From the NCBI GenBank assembly GCA_029239575.1, contig JARBUP010000068.1, positions 1 to 11,667 of the forward strand: 11,667 nucleotides of DNA, read 5' to 3'. Source of the stretch: Bacillota bacterium. GTDB taxonomy: Bacteria > Bacillota > Clostridia > Tissierellales > Sedimentibacteraceae. Below the pieces are notes generated by a model. It saw only the letters and a program-made list of their open reading frames with translations. It was not told where the DNA came from and ran no database searches. Made by a program: the position numbers and the translations under genes. The stretch's first letter is position 1, and the number at the start of each line of letters is the position of its first letter. Below are positions 5,535 through 11,667 of the stretch, in pieces.

Positions 5535-7109
5535 CTATTTAGTAACTTTAATAATATTTCCTGCTTTAGCTCTTTCAAATTCATCTTGAATTTCAGCTGA
5601 AGGCTCTTTTGTAGCTAAAGAAACTGCATAAATAACAATACAAGAAATTATAAATGCTGGTAATAATTCATAAACGCCAAATATCCCGCCCATTGGTTTA
5701 AGAATTAATTTCCAAATAAATACCATTGCTGCACCTGAAAGCATACCTGCAATAGCACCTTCTCTTGTAGTTCTTTTCCAGAATAAAGAGAACAACATTA
5801 AAGGTCCAAATGTTGCACCAAATCCTGCCCATGCAAATGAAACAACTTTAAATATAATGCTTGTTTCATCTAATGCAATAATAACGCCAATTACGGATAT
5901 AGTAATTAATATTATTCTGGATACTTTCATAACTTGTATGTCTGTAGCATCCTTTTTAATTAATCCTTCATATATGTTTTTTGCAAAAGCTGAAGCTGCA
6001 ATTAGCAAATATGAATCAGATGAACTAATTGTTGCTGCAAGAATACCTGACATAACAACACCAGCAAATAATGGGTTAAGTAAGTTTTGAGATAAAACTA
6101 TAAATACACTTTCAGCTCTACCAGCTGTAAGTAGTTCTGTAGGGAATAAAGTTCTTCCTATTAAACCGATAGCTACTGCAGCTAACAAAGATATAAAAAC
6201 CCAAACAGTTGCTATTCTTCTTGATAATACTAACTCATTTGCATCTCTAATCGCCATGAATCTTGTTAATACTTGTGGCATACCAAAATATCCAAGTCCC
6301 CAAGCCATAGTAGATAATATTGTATATAACCCATATTTACTCGCTTCACCAAATACAGGTGCTCCATTTACAACTTGTTGTGTCCCATCAACTACTGTAG
6401 GAGATGCTATTCCAAAGAAATCAAAAAATCCTGGTATTGATTTTGCATTATCAATTACTGCTGTAACACCACCAGCTGCTGAAGTACCTGTTACTAAAAT
6501 TATTACAAGTGCAAAAAACATTACAACTCCTTGCATTGTATCGGATGCAGTTTCTGCTAAGAATCCACCAATAACTGTATAGAAAACAACAAATATTGCT
6601 CCTGAAATCATCATTGATTGATATGAGAATCCAAATAATGTGCTAAAAAGTTTTCCAACTGTTACAAAACAGCTTGCTGCATAAACAGTAAAAAATATTA
6701 AAATAAATACTGCTGCAATAGTCATTATAATTTTATTATTTTCTTTATAACGATTGCTGAAAAAATCTGGTATTGTTATTGCATCACCTGAAATAACTGA
6801 ATAATTATGAAGTCTTTTAGCTACTATTAACCAGTTAATATATGTTCCTAAACCAAGCCCTATTGCAGTCCATATAGCATCACTTAAACCACACCAATAT
6901 GCAACACCTGGAAGCCCCATTAAAAGCCATCCACTCATATCCGATGCTTCTGCACTCATTGCTGTAACCCATGGACCTAAAGACCTTCCGCCTATAAAAT
7001 AGTTCTCACTGCTTTCGTTTGCTCTTTTTGCAAAATATAATCCAATACCAATTACTACAGCCATGTAAACTACCATAGCTATAAAAGTTTTTAAAGCTTC
7101 TCCACTCAT
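5535..7109 (-). CDS. putP: Sodium/proline symporter (SSS family)
   Basis: The preferred start is ATG at 7109 (524 residues). It has GGGGGGAAAG seven bases upstream, whereas the in-frame ATG at 7124 sits in that G-run and has no ribosome binding site. The protein is a membrane Na+-coupled importer with about 13 helices. SSS hallmarks are visible: NYFIGGRSLG near 36, and the Na+/substrate motif AEASDMSGWLLMGLPG with D57 and S59, matching the position of Asp55/Ser57 in E. coli PutP. Also seen are TYINWLIVAKRL near 90-100, GGFLAETASD near 182-190 and the helix-9 segment GILAATISSSDSYLL at about 355-369. The loop with QQVVNGAPVFGEAS is the usual external one. Length suits PutP (about 500). The nearest alternative substrates are other amino acids or small carboxylates. 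It is a single-gene unit with a long, structured leader. Confidence 0.92.
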   Translation of the reverse strand: MSGEALKTFIAMVVYMAVVIGIGLYFAKRANESSENYFIGGRSLGPWVTAMSAEASDMSGWLLMGLPGVAYWCGLSDAIWTAIGLGLGTYINWLIVAKRLHNYSVISGDAITIPDFFSNRYKENNKIIMTIAAVFILIFFTVYAASCFVTVGKLFSTLFGFSYQSMMISGAIFVVFYTVIGGFLAETASDTMQGVVMFFALVIILVTGTSAAGGVTAVIDNAKSIPGFFDFFGIASPTVVDGTQQVVNGAPVFGEASKYGLYTILSTMAWGLGYFGMPQVLTRFMAIRDANELVLSRRIATVWVFISLLAAVAIGLIGRTLFPTELLTAGRAESVFIVLSQNLLNPLFAGVVMSGILAATISSSDSYLLIAASAFAKNIYEGLIKKDATDIQVMKVSRIILITISVIGVIIALDETSIIFKVVSFAWAGFGATFGPLMLFSLFWKRTTREGAIAGMLSGAAMVFIWKLILKPMGGIFGVYELLPAFIISCIVIYAVSLATKEPSAEIQDEFERAKAGNIIKVTK

Positions 7110-7165
7110 CGTCTTTCCCCCCATTAATTGTCTAATTAAAATTAATTACACACACTCTGCCTTAC

Positions 7166-7182
7166 AATGATAAATTATCATT
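7166..7182. promoter_or_regulatory. 17-bp perfect palindrome over the proximal putP start site
   Basis: AATGATAA-A-TTATCATT has eight exact base pairs each side of one central base. It overlaps the downstream edge of the candidate proximal -10 (7181-7186) and its start (near 7174), where a repressor would block initiation. The protein that binds is unknown. It shares the words TGATAA and TTATCA with Fur-type boxes but in a different spacing. Confidence 0.5.
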
Positions 7183-7209
7183 TATAATAAGCAGTAAAAC
7201 AAAAGTTAA
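7181..7209 (-). promoter_or_regulatory. Candidate proximal putP promoter
   Basis: On the minus strand, TTAACT (7204-7209), a 17-base spacer and TATAAA (7181-7186). This is four and five of six consensus positions. It would give a leader of about 65 bases and bypass the upstream hairpins. Confidence 0.45.
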
Positions 7210-7210
7210 G

Positions 7211-7255
7211 TAAAAAGATTAGTCATAGATAATTGCATTTATCTGATCTCACTAA
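7211..7255 (-). terminator. Terminator-like hairpin inside the putP leader (possible attenuator)
   Basis: In transcript order, TTAGT (7255-7251) pairs with ACTAA (7223-7219), and within it AGATAA (7244-7239) pairs with TTATCT (7232-7227). TCTTTTTACTT follows. The stem is weak and broken by an internal loop, so termination would be partial at best. Confidence 0.35.
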
Positions 7256-7260
7256 ATTTG

Positions 7261-7311
7261 ACTATAAAATAGCCTCCTTCCTTATTGTTTAAATATTGTC
7301 AATTTTATAGT
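7261..7311 (-). promoter_or_regulatory. 10-bp stem-loop with a Shine-Dalgarno-like loop in the putP leader
   Basis: ACTATAAAAT (7311-7302 on the minus strand) pairs perfectly with ATTTTATAGT (7270-7261). The 31-base loop holds AAGGAAGGAGG. No start codon sits at a normal distance after that motif, so it is not an ordinary ribosome binding site. Confidence 0.45.
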
Positions 7312-7404
7312 AAGGTTCATTTAATTTATTATTTCAAGCAATTACACTTATTTTGTTATTTAGTTAACGATTTCCCCCGATTAAAAAATCTGTTCTTTAA
7401 AAAC

Positions 7405-7433
7405 AGTATAATATTATATTAATATAAAGTCAA
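7405..7433 (-). promoter_or_regulatory. Strong distal sigma-A promoter upstream of putP
   Basis: On the minus strand, TTGACT (7428-7433), a 17-base spacer and TATACT (7405-7410), five of six positions in each box. The start is predicted near 7398. It lies just past the terminator of the preceding gene, so it should drive putP or a leader-derived small RNA. Confidence 0.72.
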
Positions 7434-7456
7434 GAAAAAGATAAGCATTATTTAAC

Positions 7457-7505
7457 AAAAAAAACCCACAGCTATCATATATAATTATATGATTATACTG
7501 CAGGT
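7457..7505 (-). terminator. Strong intrinsic terminator of the FabK-like gene
   Basis: On the minus strand, 7505-7498 pairs with 7471-7464 (eight pairs, two wobbles). An inner 8-bp stem (ATCATATA with TATATGAT) follows, then eight T residues (7464-7457). It starts 19 bases past the stop codon at 7525. Confidence 0.88.
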
Positions 7506-7524
7506 CCAATAACCTTTATATTAT

Positions 7525-8574
7525 TTAATTTATTAATTCATCTATAACTTCTTTTACAGTTTTTAACCTTTTTTCGATATTTCCAACATCAGCTCCAGCG
7601 AAGATCAAACCATCTCCTCCTGTAACTGAGTTTACTAATCCTGTAGTAATACAATATGGAATATTTTTTGTATCGCAGTTTTTAATGCAAAGGTAACATT
7701 TATTTATTAGTTCACCTTCACCATTTATTGAATTTAATAAAAAGTTCGTTTTTAAAGCTCTACCAGGCATTCCAACTGGACTTTTAATTATCATTACATC
7801 ATCATTTGTAGCTTCAAGATATGCACGTTTAAAGTTTTCATGGGCATCACATTCTACTGTTGGTACAAATAAACTTGCAATTTGAACTCCATCAGCACCT
7901 GCTTCCATTACTTCTTCAATATCTTTTTTTGTTCTTATTCCTCCAGCAGAAATAACTGGAATTTTAACATCATATTTATCTTCATATGTTTTTATTAATT
8001 CTTTTACTTCTACAGTTATTTGTTTTAATGATTTATAGCTTTTTTCTATAAGTTCTTCGTACTTAAATCCTAAATGTCCTCCAGCTAAAGGTCCTTCAAC
8101 AACAACTGCATCAGGAAGTCTATCATGTTTAAGATAACTGTTTATTATTACTTTTGCAGCTTTAGCTGATGATACTATAGGGGCTATTTTCGTATTGCTT
8201 CCTTGTACCAATTTAGGCAATGCTATTGGAAGGCCTGCTCCCGATATAATTATATCTATTTTTTCTTTAACTGCTTCTTTTACATATAATTCATAATTGT
8301 TCATGGCAGCCATTAAGTTAATACCAATTATGCCCTTAGTTTTTTCTCTCGCTTTTCTTATTTCACTTCTAAGCGCTCTAAGGTTTGCTTCAACAGGATT
8401 TGTTGCGAAATCAGGTTCTCTAAAACCCATTTGTACTCCAGAAATTACTCCTATTCCACCTTCATTAGCAACTGCAGAAGCTAAATTAGACAATGACACT
8501 CCAATTCCCATGCCACCTTGAATTATAGGCAGTTTAGCTGTTAAATCTCCTATTTTTAATTCACGAAACTTCAT
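7525..8574 (-). CDS. fabK: FabK/nitronate monooxygenase-like flavin oxidoreductase
   Basis: This 349-residue FMN enzyme has the TIM-barrel NPD fold. Motifs in order are IIQGGMGIGVS (17-27), GINLMAA (84-90), EGPLAGGHLGF (160-170, with His167 at the family's GGH position), ISAGGI (208-213), GADGVQIAS (226-234) and SPVGMPGRA (265-273). The fold serves both FabK (NADH-dependent enoyl-ACP reductase, last step of fatty-acid elongation) and nitronate monooxygenase. It is longer than usual FabK (about 315-325) by a C-terminal block with four cysteines (C293, C296, C300, C308). The start is supported by AGGAGAG. It is a single-gene unit with its own promoter and terminator. A FabT-like operator over the promoter favours a lipid role, while the Cys block and absence of fab neighbours leave the monooxygenase call open. 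Symbol is therefore tentative. Confidence 0.75.
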   Translation of the reverse strand: MKFRELKIGDLTAKLPIIQGGMGIGVSLSNLASAVANEGGIGVISGVQMGFREPDFATNPVEANLRALRSEIRKAREKTKGIIGINLMAAMNNYELYVKEAVKEKIDIIISGAGLPIALPKLVQGSNTKIAPIVSSAKAAKVIINSYLKHDRLPDAVVVEGPLAGGHLGFKYEELIEKSYKSLKQITVEVKELIKTYEDKYDVKIPVISAGGIRTKKDIEEVMEAGADGVQIASLFVPTVECDAHENFKRAYLEATNDDVMIIKSPVGMPGRALKTNFLLNSINGEGELINKCYLCIKNCDTKNIPYCITTGLVNSVTGGDGLIFAGADVGNIEKRLKTVKEVIDELIN

Positions 8575-8603
8575 CTATTTTCTCTCCTATATTTCTAACA
8601 GAA

Positions 8604-8620
8604 ATTTTGATAATCAAAGT
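8604..8620 (-). promoter_or_regulatory. FabT-box-like operator overlapping the fabK-like promoter
   Basis: Minus strand ACTTTGATTATCAAAAT. The core TTTGAT-T-ATCAAA (8606-8618) is a perfect palindrome. The site matches the FabT consensus as I recall it from streptococci (ANTTTGATTATCAAATT) at all but one position. It spans the end of the -10 box and the predicted start, the classic place for repression by a MarR-family regulator. Confidence 0.68.
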
Positions 8621-8646
8621 ATATATATTTATTTCCATTTTGTCAA
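8618..8646 (-). promoter_or_regulatory. Sigma-A promoter of the fabK-like gene
   Basis: On the minus strand, TTGACA (8641-8646), a 17-base spacer and TATACT (8618-8623). The -35 is perfect and the -10 has five of six positions. The start is predicted near 8611, with a leader of about 37 bases carrying AGGAGAG. Confidence 0.88.
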
Positions 8647-8659
8647 GAAAAATGTTTTT

Positions 8660-8683
8660 AATTGTGAAATTTTAACCACAATT
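8660..8683. repeat. 7-bp dyad upstream of the fabK-like promoter
   Basis: AATTGTG (8660-8666) is complementary to CACAATT (8677-8683) over 10 bases, centred about 25 bp upstream of the -35. It could be a second regulator site; it has no T-run of terminator type at a useful place. Confidence 0.3.
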
Positions 8684-8710
8684 TAACATTCTAAAAATTA
8701 ATAAAACTAC

Positions 8711-8743
8711 ATAAAAATGGATGCAATTACAATAATTACACCC
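8711..8743 (-). terminator. Intrinsic terminator of the V-type ATPase operon
   Basis: On the minus strand, 8743-8733 pairs with 8729-8719 (11 bp including two G-U wobbles) over a 3-base loop. ATTTTTA follows (T5 at 8717-8713). It begins 10 bases after the ntpD stop. Confidence 0.85.
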
Positions 8744-8752
8744 AAATTTATA

Positions 8753-9448
8753 TTATTTATTGTTTTTATATTCTTCGTAAGCAACTCTATCCATTTCTTG
8801 TTTTTCAAGAATTGCTTCTTGAACCATCATGTCCTTAACTTTCATAAGTCTTGTTTGATTTCCTCTTTCATTTTCATCAAGTTTCATTTGAATATATTTT
8901 ATTGTTTCTTCAAATTGAGGAATCATAACATATTCAAGGGCATTAACCCTTCTTCTTGTTTTTTCAATTTCTGATGCAAGAAGTTGAACTTCTTTTTCCA
9001 TAGCTGCTAATTCAAGCATAGTTGGAAAAACTTCTGAAAGATTTGATATAGCACTATCCAATTCACCTGAAGTATTTGCAAAACCATATGGATAGATATT
9101 TGCAGTGTCATCCGTTGTAGTTTTAAAATCAAACACAGGCACATCAACGCTCATTACATTTTTGTTAGATACTTCGATTGATACGCCTTGCTTTGGATAC
9201 ATTAATGCTTCATGCAATATTTCAGAAGACATTACAGCACTTGCTATAACAAAATTTGAGTAAACATCTTTTATTTGTGACTCAACTTGTTCTCTTAAGG
9301 TCATGTTTTCCCTGGCAAGCTCTAAAAATTGTTTCATAAGCTCATCACGTTTATCCTTAAGCATTTTGTGACCTTTTACTGCCACTTTTAAACGCTTTTT
9401 AAGAGTAGTCAACACCATTCTGGTTGGATTTACATTTAACCTTGCCAT
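8753..9448 (-). CDS. ntpD: V-type ATP synthase subunit D
   Basis: This 231-residue protein, slightly longer than the usual 200-220, is the central rotor shaft of the V1 head, which turns inside the A3B3 ring and couples to the membrane rotor. It starts with the typical PTRMVLTTLKKRLKVAVKGHKMLKDKRDEL (residues 8-37, read in two parts) helix. Its C-terminal helix carries EIEKTRRRVNALEYVMIP (160-177), the most conserved block of the family. The two long helices form the antiparallel coiled coil, with a beta-rich loop between (about 88-125). AGGGAGGT precedes the ATG, in the 15-base gap after ntpB. It is the last gene of the operon here; a strong hairpin follows, with no ntpG-type gene after it. 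Confidence 0.95.
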   Translation of the reverse strand: MARLNVNPTRMVLTTLKKRLKVAVKGHKMLKDKRDELMKQFLELARENMTLREQVESQIKDVYSNFVIASAVMSSEILHEALMYPKQGVSIEVSNKNVMSVDVPVFDFKTTTDDTANIYPYGFANTSGELDSAISNLSEVFPTMLELAAMEKEVQLLASEIEKTRRRVNALEYVMIPQFEETIKYIQMKLDENERGNQTRLMKVKDMMVQEAILEKQEMDRVAYEEYKNNK

Positions 9449-9463
9449 AAGCTACCTCCCTAA

Positions 9464-10849
9464 TTATTGTTTATTTGGAAGATATTTATCCAAATACTCA
9501 TCTCTTATACGTTTAAGTTCGCTTCGAGGAAGTAGAGTAAGCAGATTCCATCCTGTTTGCAAAGTTTCTTCTATTGTCCTATTAGTCTCATAGCCTTGTG
9601 ATACATACTGTTTTTCAAATTCATCTGCAAATTTAGCATAAAATTTATCATTATCTGAAAGAGCAGCTTCTCCAAGTATTGCCATAAGTTCCTTTGCTTC
9701 CTTACCACGTGCATAAGCAGCAAATAATTGATTTAATAAATCTGAATGATCTTCTCTTGTTTTTCCTTTACCTATACCTTTATCTTTCAAACGAGATAAT
9801 GAAGGAAGAACATCTATAGGTGGTTTTATTCCTTTTCTATAAAGTTCACGTGACAATATTATTTGTCCTTCTGTAATATATCCTGTTAAATCCGGTATCG
9901 GATGTGTTTTATCATCTTCAGGCATAGTTAATATAGGTATCATTGTTATAGAGCCCTCTACATCACGTTTTTTGCCTGCACGTTCATAAAGTGTTGCTAA
10001 GTCTGTATATAAATATCCAGGATATCCACGTCTTCCAGGAACTTCCTTACGTGCTGCTGATACTTCACGAAGAGCTTCTGCATAGTTTGTGATATCTGTC
10101 ATTATTACAAGTACATGCATACCTTTTTCAAATGCTAAGAATTCAGCAGCTGTTAAAGCCATACGAGGAGTTGAAATACGTTCTATGGCTGGGTCATTTG
10201 CAAGGTTCATAAATAAAACTGTTCTATCTATTGCACCTGTCTTTTTAAAGTCAGATATAAAGAAATCAGCTTCTTCAAATGTGATACCTATAGCAGCAAA
10301 AACAACCGCAAACTTATCATCTTTTCCTTCTTTGCTTATAACTTTTGCTTGACGTGCTATTTGTGCAGCTAAATTAGCATGTGGTAAACCTGAGCCTGAA
10401 AATATAGGTAATTTCTGACCTCTAACAAGAGTGTTTAATCCATCTATTGCTGAAACACCAGTTTGAATGAATTCTTCAGGATAATCCCTTGCAGCTGGAT
10501 TCATAGGAAGTCCATTTATATCCATTCTTTTTTCAGGTATGATGTCTGGACCTTTATCTATTGGTCTTCCAAGTCCATCAAATACACGGCCAAGCATATC
10601 ATATGAAACAGCCAGTTCAATACCACGTCCTAAAAACTTAACTTTACTTCCTGCAAGATTGATTCCTGCAGAGCTTTCAAATAATTGAACTAAAGCATTG
10701 CTTCCGTTAATTTCAAGGACTTTACATCTTCTTTTTTCCCCACTTGGAAGTTCTATTTCTCCAAGTTCATCAAATGTTACATTTTCTACATTTTTAACAA
10801 GCATTAAAGGTCCTGCTACCTCTGATATAGTCTTATACTCTCTAATCAT
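9464..10849 (-). CDS. ntpB: V-type ATP synthase subunit B
   Basis: This 461-residue protein, normal length, is the non-catalytic nucleotide-site subunit alternating with A in the A3B3 head. The N-terminal beta-barrel (EYKTISEVAGPLMLV) is at 4-18. The central domain has SGSGLPHANLAAQ (151-163), where the P-loop is replaced as in all B subunits. It also has FAAIGITFEEADFF (184-197), TDITNYAEALREVS (251-264) and PGRRGYPGYLYTDLATLYERAG (271-292, in two parts). The arginine finger is R353 in SLSRL, followed by GIGKGKTREDH (358-368). The start codon lies two bases after the ntpA stop. Its ribosome binding site AGGAGG (10857-10862) is inside the last codons of ntpA, which implies translational coupling. 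The products form an ion-pumping or ATP-forming complex at the cell membrane; Na+ versus H+ cannot be judged without the K subunit. Confidence 0.97.
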   Translation of the reverse strand: MIREYKTISEVAGPLMLVKNVENVTFDELGEIELPSGEKRRCKVLEINGSNALVQLFESSAGINLAGSKVKFLGRGIELAVSYDMLGRVFDGLGRPIDKGPDIIPEKRMDINGLPMNPAARDYPEEFIQTGVSAIDGLNTLVRGQKLPIFSGSGLPHANLAAQIARQAKVISKEGKDDKFAVVFAAIGITFEEADFFISDFKKTGAIDRTVLFMNLANDPAIERISTPRMALTAAEFLAFEKGMHVLVIMTDITNYAEALREVSAARKEVPGRRGYPGYLYTDLATLYERAGKKRDVEGSITMIPILTMPEDDKTHPIPDLTGYITEGQIILSRELYRKGIKPPIDVLPSLSRLKDKGIGKGKTREDHSDLLNQLFAAYARGKEAKELMAILGEAALSDNDKFYAKFADEFEKQYVSQGYETNRTIEETLQTGWNLLTLLPRSELKRIRDEYLDKYLPNKQ

Positions 10850-10851
10850 AT

Positions 10852-11667
10852 TTAAACCTCCTTGCTTGCTACAAGAGCTTCTACTTCGTCATTTATTTGT
10901 TTACTGATTCTATCATAAGCTTCTTTTATATCTTGCTCTTCAATATATTTGTATCTTCCTATTTTTTCTCGTACAGGAAGATCTGTTAATTTTTTAAAAT
11001 CTGCTCCTGCTTTAATAGCATCCATTGCTTTATAATAATACTGCAATAGTAACTTAAGTAAATTATATTGTTTTTGTAAAGAAGAATATGTGTCAACATC
11101 ATGGAATGCATTTTGATGTAAATAGTCTTCTCTTATAGATCTTGATGCTTCAAGTTTAATTCTATCAGCAAATGATAATGAGTCAACACCAACAAGCTGT
11201 ACTATTTCATTTAATTCTGATTCCTCTTGCAACAATCTCATTGTTTCTGTTCTTAAATTTGACCAATCTTTAGATACATTATCATCATACCATTTACTTA
11301 ATCTATCCACATATAATGAATATGAATTTAACCAGTTTATAGCTGGGAAGTGACGTTTGTATGCTAATGATGCATCAAGAGCCCAGAAAACTTTTACTAT
11401 ACGAAGTGTAGCCTGTGAAACAGGTTCAGAAATATCTCCTCCTGGAGGTGACACTGCTCCTATAGCTGATAAAGCGCCTTCTCTTCCTTCTGATCCTAAA
11501 CTGATAACTCTTCCTGCACGCTCATAAAATTGAGCAAGACGGGATGCAAGATATGCTGGATATCCTTCTTCACCTGGCATTTCCTCAAGACGTCCTGACA
11601 TTTCACGAAGAGCTTCTGCCCAACGAGAAGTAGAGTCAGCCATAAGAGCAACAGAATAGCCCATATC
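10852..11667 (-). CDS. ntpA: V-type ATP synthase subunit A, C-terminal part (5' end outside window)
   Basis: The frame is open to the right edge. The Met at 11664 is internal, since an Asp codon precedes it in the window and the family reads D-M-G-Y at this point. The 271 residues present are a little under half of the usual ~590. Conserved blocks are ADSTSRWAEALREMSGRLEE (9-28 of the fragment), MPGEEGYPAYLASRLAQFYE (29-48), GAVSPPGGDISEPVSQATLR (68-87) and the C-terminal helical bundle ending KEV. This is the catalytic subunit; the Walker A loop lies upstream of the window. It heads the A-B-D gene order usual for bacterial Ntp operons. It is separated from ntpB by two bases and carries the ntpB ribosome binding site. 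Confidence 0.97.
   Translation of the reverse strand, partial: DMGYSVALMADSTSRWAEALREMSGRLEEMPGEEGYPAYLASRLAQFYERAGRVISLGSEGREGALSAIGAVSPPGGDISEPVSQATLRIVKVFWALDASLAYKRHFPAINWLNSYSLYVDRLSKWYDDNVSKDWSNLRTETMRLLQEESELNEIVQLVGVDSLSFADRIKLEASRSIREDYLHQNAFHDVDTYSSLQKQYNLLKLLLQYYYKAMDAIKAGADFKKLTDLPVREKIGRYKYIEEQDIKEAYDRISKQINDEVEALVASKEV

Larger units (their letters stand above)
7110..7398 (-). other. Long structured 5' leader of putP
   Basis: These ~290 bases lie between the distal promoter (7405-7433) and the putP start and hold no convincing ORF. In transcript order they contain a G5 run (7374-7378), a stem-loop at 7311-7261 with a GGAAGGAGG loop, a terminator-like hairpin at 7255-7211, a second promoter candidate (7209-7181), a palindrome (7182-7166) and the G6 ribosome binding site (7122-7117). 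The G5 and G6 runs share the word GGGGGAAA. I recognise no known riboswitch class. Premature termination or regulated translation is inferred from layout only. Confidence 0.45.

Noticed and set aside
6256..6582. 108-codon plus-strand ORF opposite putP
   Set aside because: Lies wholly antisense to conserved transporter helices; it reflects codon bias of the true gene. The same holds for plus-strand frames at 5857-6090, 8297-8521, 8717-8974, 10089-10352 and 10698-10907.
7110..7124. Longer start of putP at 7124
   Set aside because: The ATG sits in the G6 ribosome binding site for the ATG at 7109, and no Shine-Dalgarno motif precedes it.
7166..7182. Fur or PerR box
   Set aside because: The arms share TGATAA/TTATCA but the 7-1-7 spacing of Fur/PerR boxes is not met, so I call it only a palindrome.
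7219..7330. Leader peptide in the putP leader
   Set aside because: Tiny frames of 10-12 codons exist, but none has an ATG, GTG or TTG at a workable distance from AAGGAAGGAGG and none is proline-rich.
7383..7406. CTGTT/AACAG hairpin plus six T residues on the minus strand as another terminator
   Set aside because: It overlaps the -10 box of the distal putP promoter, and the preceding gene already has a much stronger terminator at 7457-7505. It could be a weak backup at most.
1..11667. Mobile elements, CRISPR arrays, toxin-antitoxin or defence genes, tRNA or rRNA
   Set aside because: No transposase or integrase motifs, regularly spaced repeats, terminal inverted repeats around genes, or stable-RNA sequences were seen on either strand.

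Overview
The window reads as chromosomal DNA of a low-GC, Gram-positive anaerobe of the Clostridia/Tissierellia kind. The indications are strongly AT-rich intergenic DNA, strong GGAGG ribosome binding sites, sigma-A promoters with 17-bp spacers, an S-layer-homology (SLH) exported protein, a V-type (Ntp) ATPase operon and a FabK/NPD-type flavoprotein. No genus can be named from sequence reading alone. Almost every gene lies on the minus strand; the exceptions are the EamA-type transporter tail at the left edge and the shikimate kinase gene.

Left third (1-2742): the 3' end of a drug/metabolite-transporter (EamA) gene ends at a hairpin that can terminate in both directions. Facing it is a 31-codon gene for a very lysine-rich peptide, with its own near-consensus promoter and a 5'-leader hairpin. 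After a 20-bp perfect inverted repeat come a lipoprotein gene and a HI0933/YhiN-type flavoprotein gene, probably cotranscribed.

Middle (2889-7524): an SLH-domain exported protein with five degenerate ~70-residue beta repeats is divergent from aroK (shikimate kinase). aroK converges on putP (Na+/solute symporter, proline type) with a shared hairpin between them. putP has a leader region of about 290 bases with two candidate promoters, a palindrome over the proximal start site, a long stem-loop and a terminator-like hairpin. This is the least explained stretch in the window.

Right third (7525-11667): a single-gene FabK/nitronate-monooxygenase-like flavin enzyme has a near-perfect sigma-A promoter. 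Overlapping its -10 and start site is a 17-bp palindrome matching, from memory, the FabT operator at 16 of 17 positions. This ties the gene to fatty-acid synthesis control. The window ends in the distal part of a V-type ATPase operon (ntpA partial, ntpB, ntpD) closed by an intrinsic terminator.

Functional picture: mostly housekeeping (ion-coupled energetics and transport, aromatic amino acid synthesis, lipid synthesis, cell envelope). I see no phage, IS element, CRISPR array, tRNA or rRNA, and no multi-gene novel system. The points worth following up are the small basic peptide gene, the FabT-like operator, the putP leader and the beta-repeat SLH protein.
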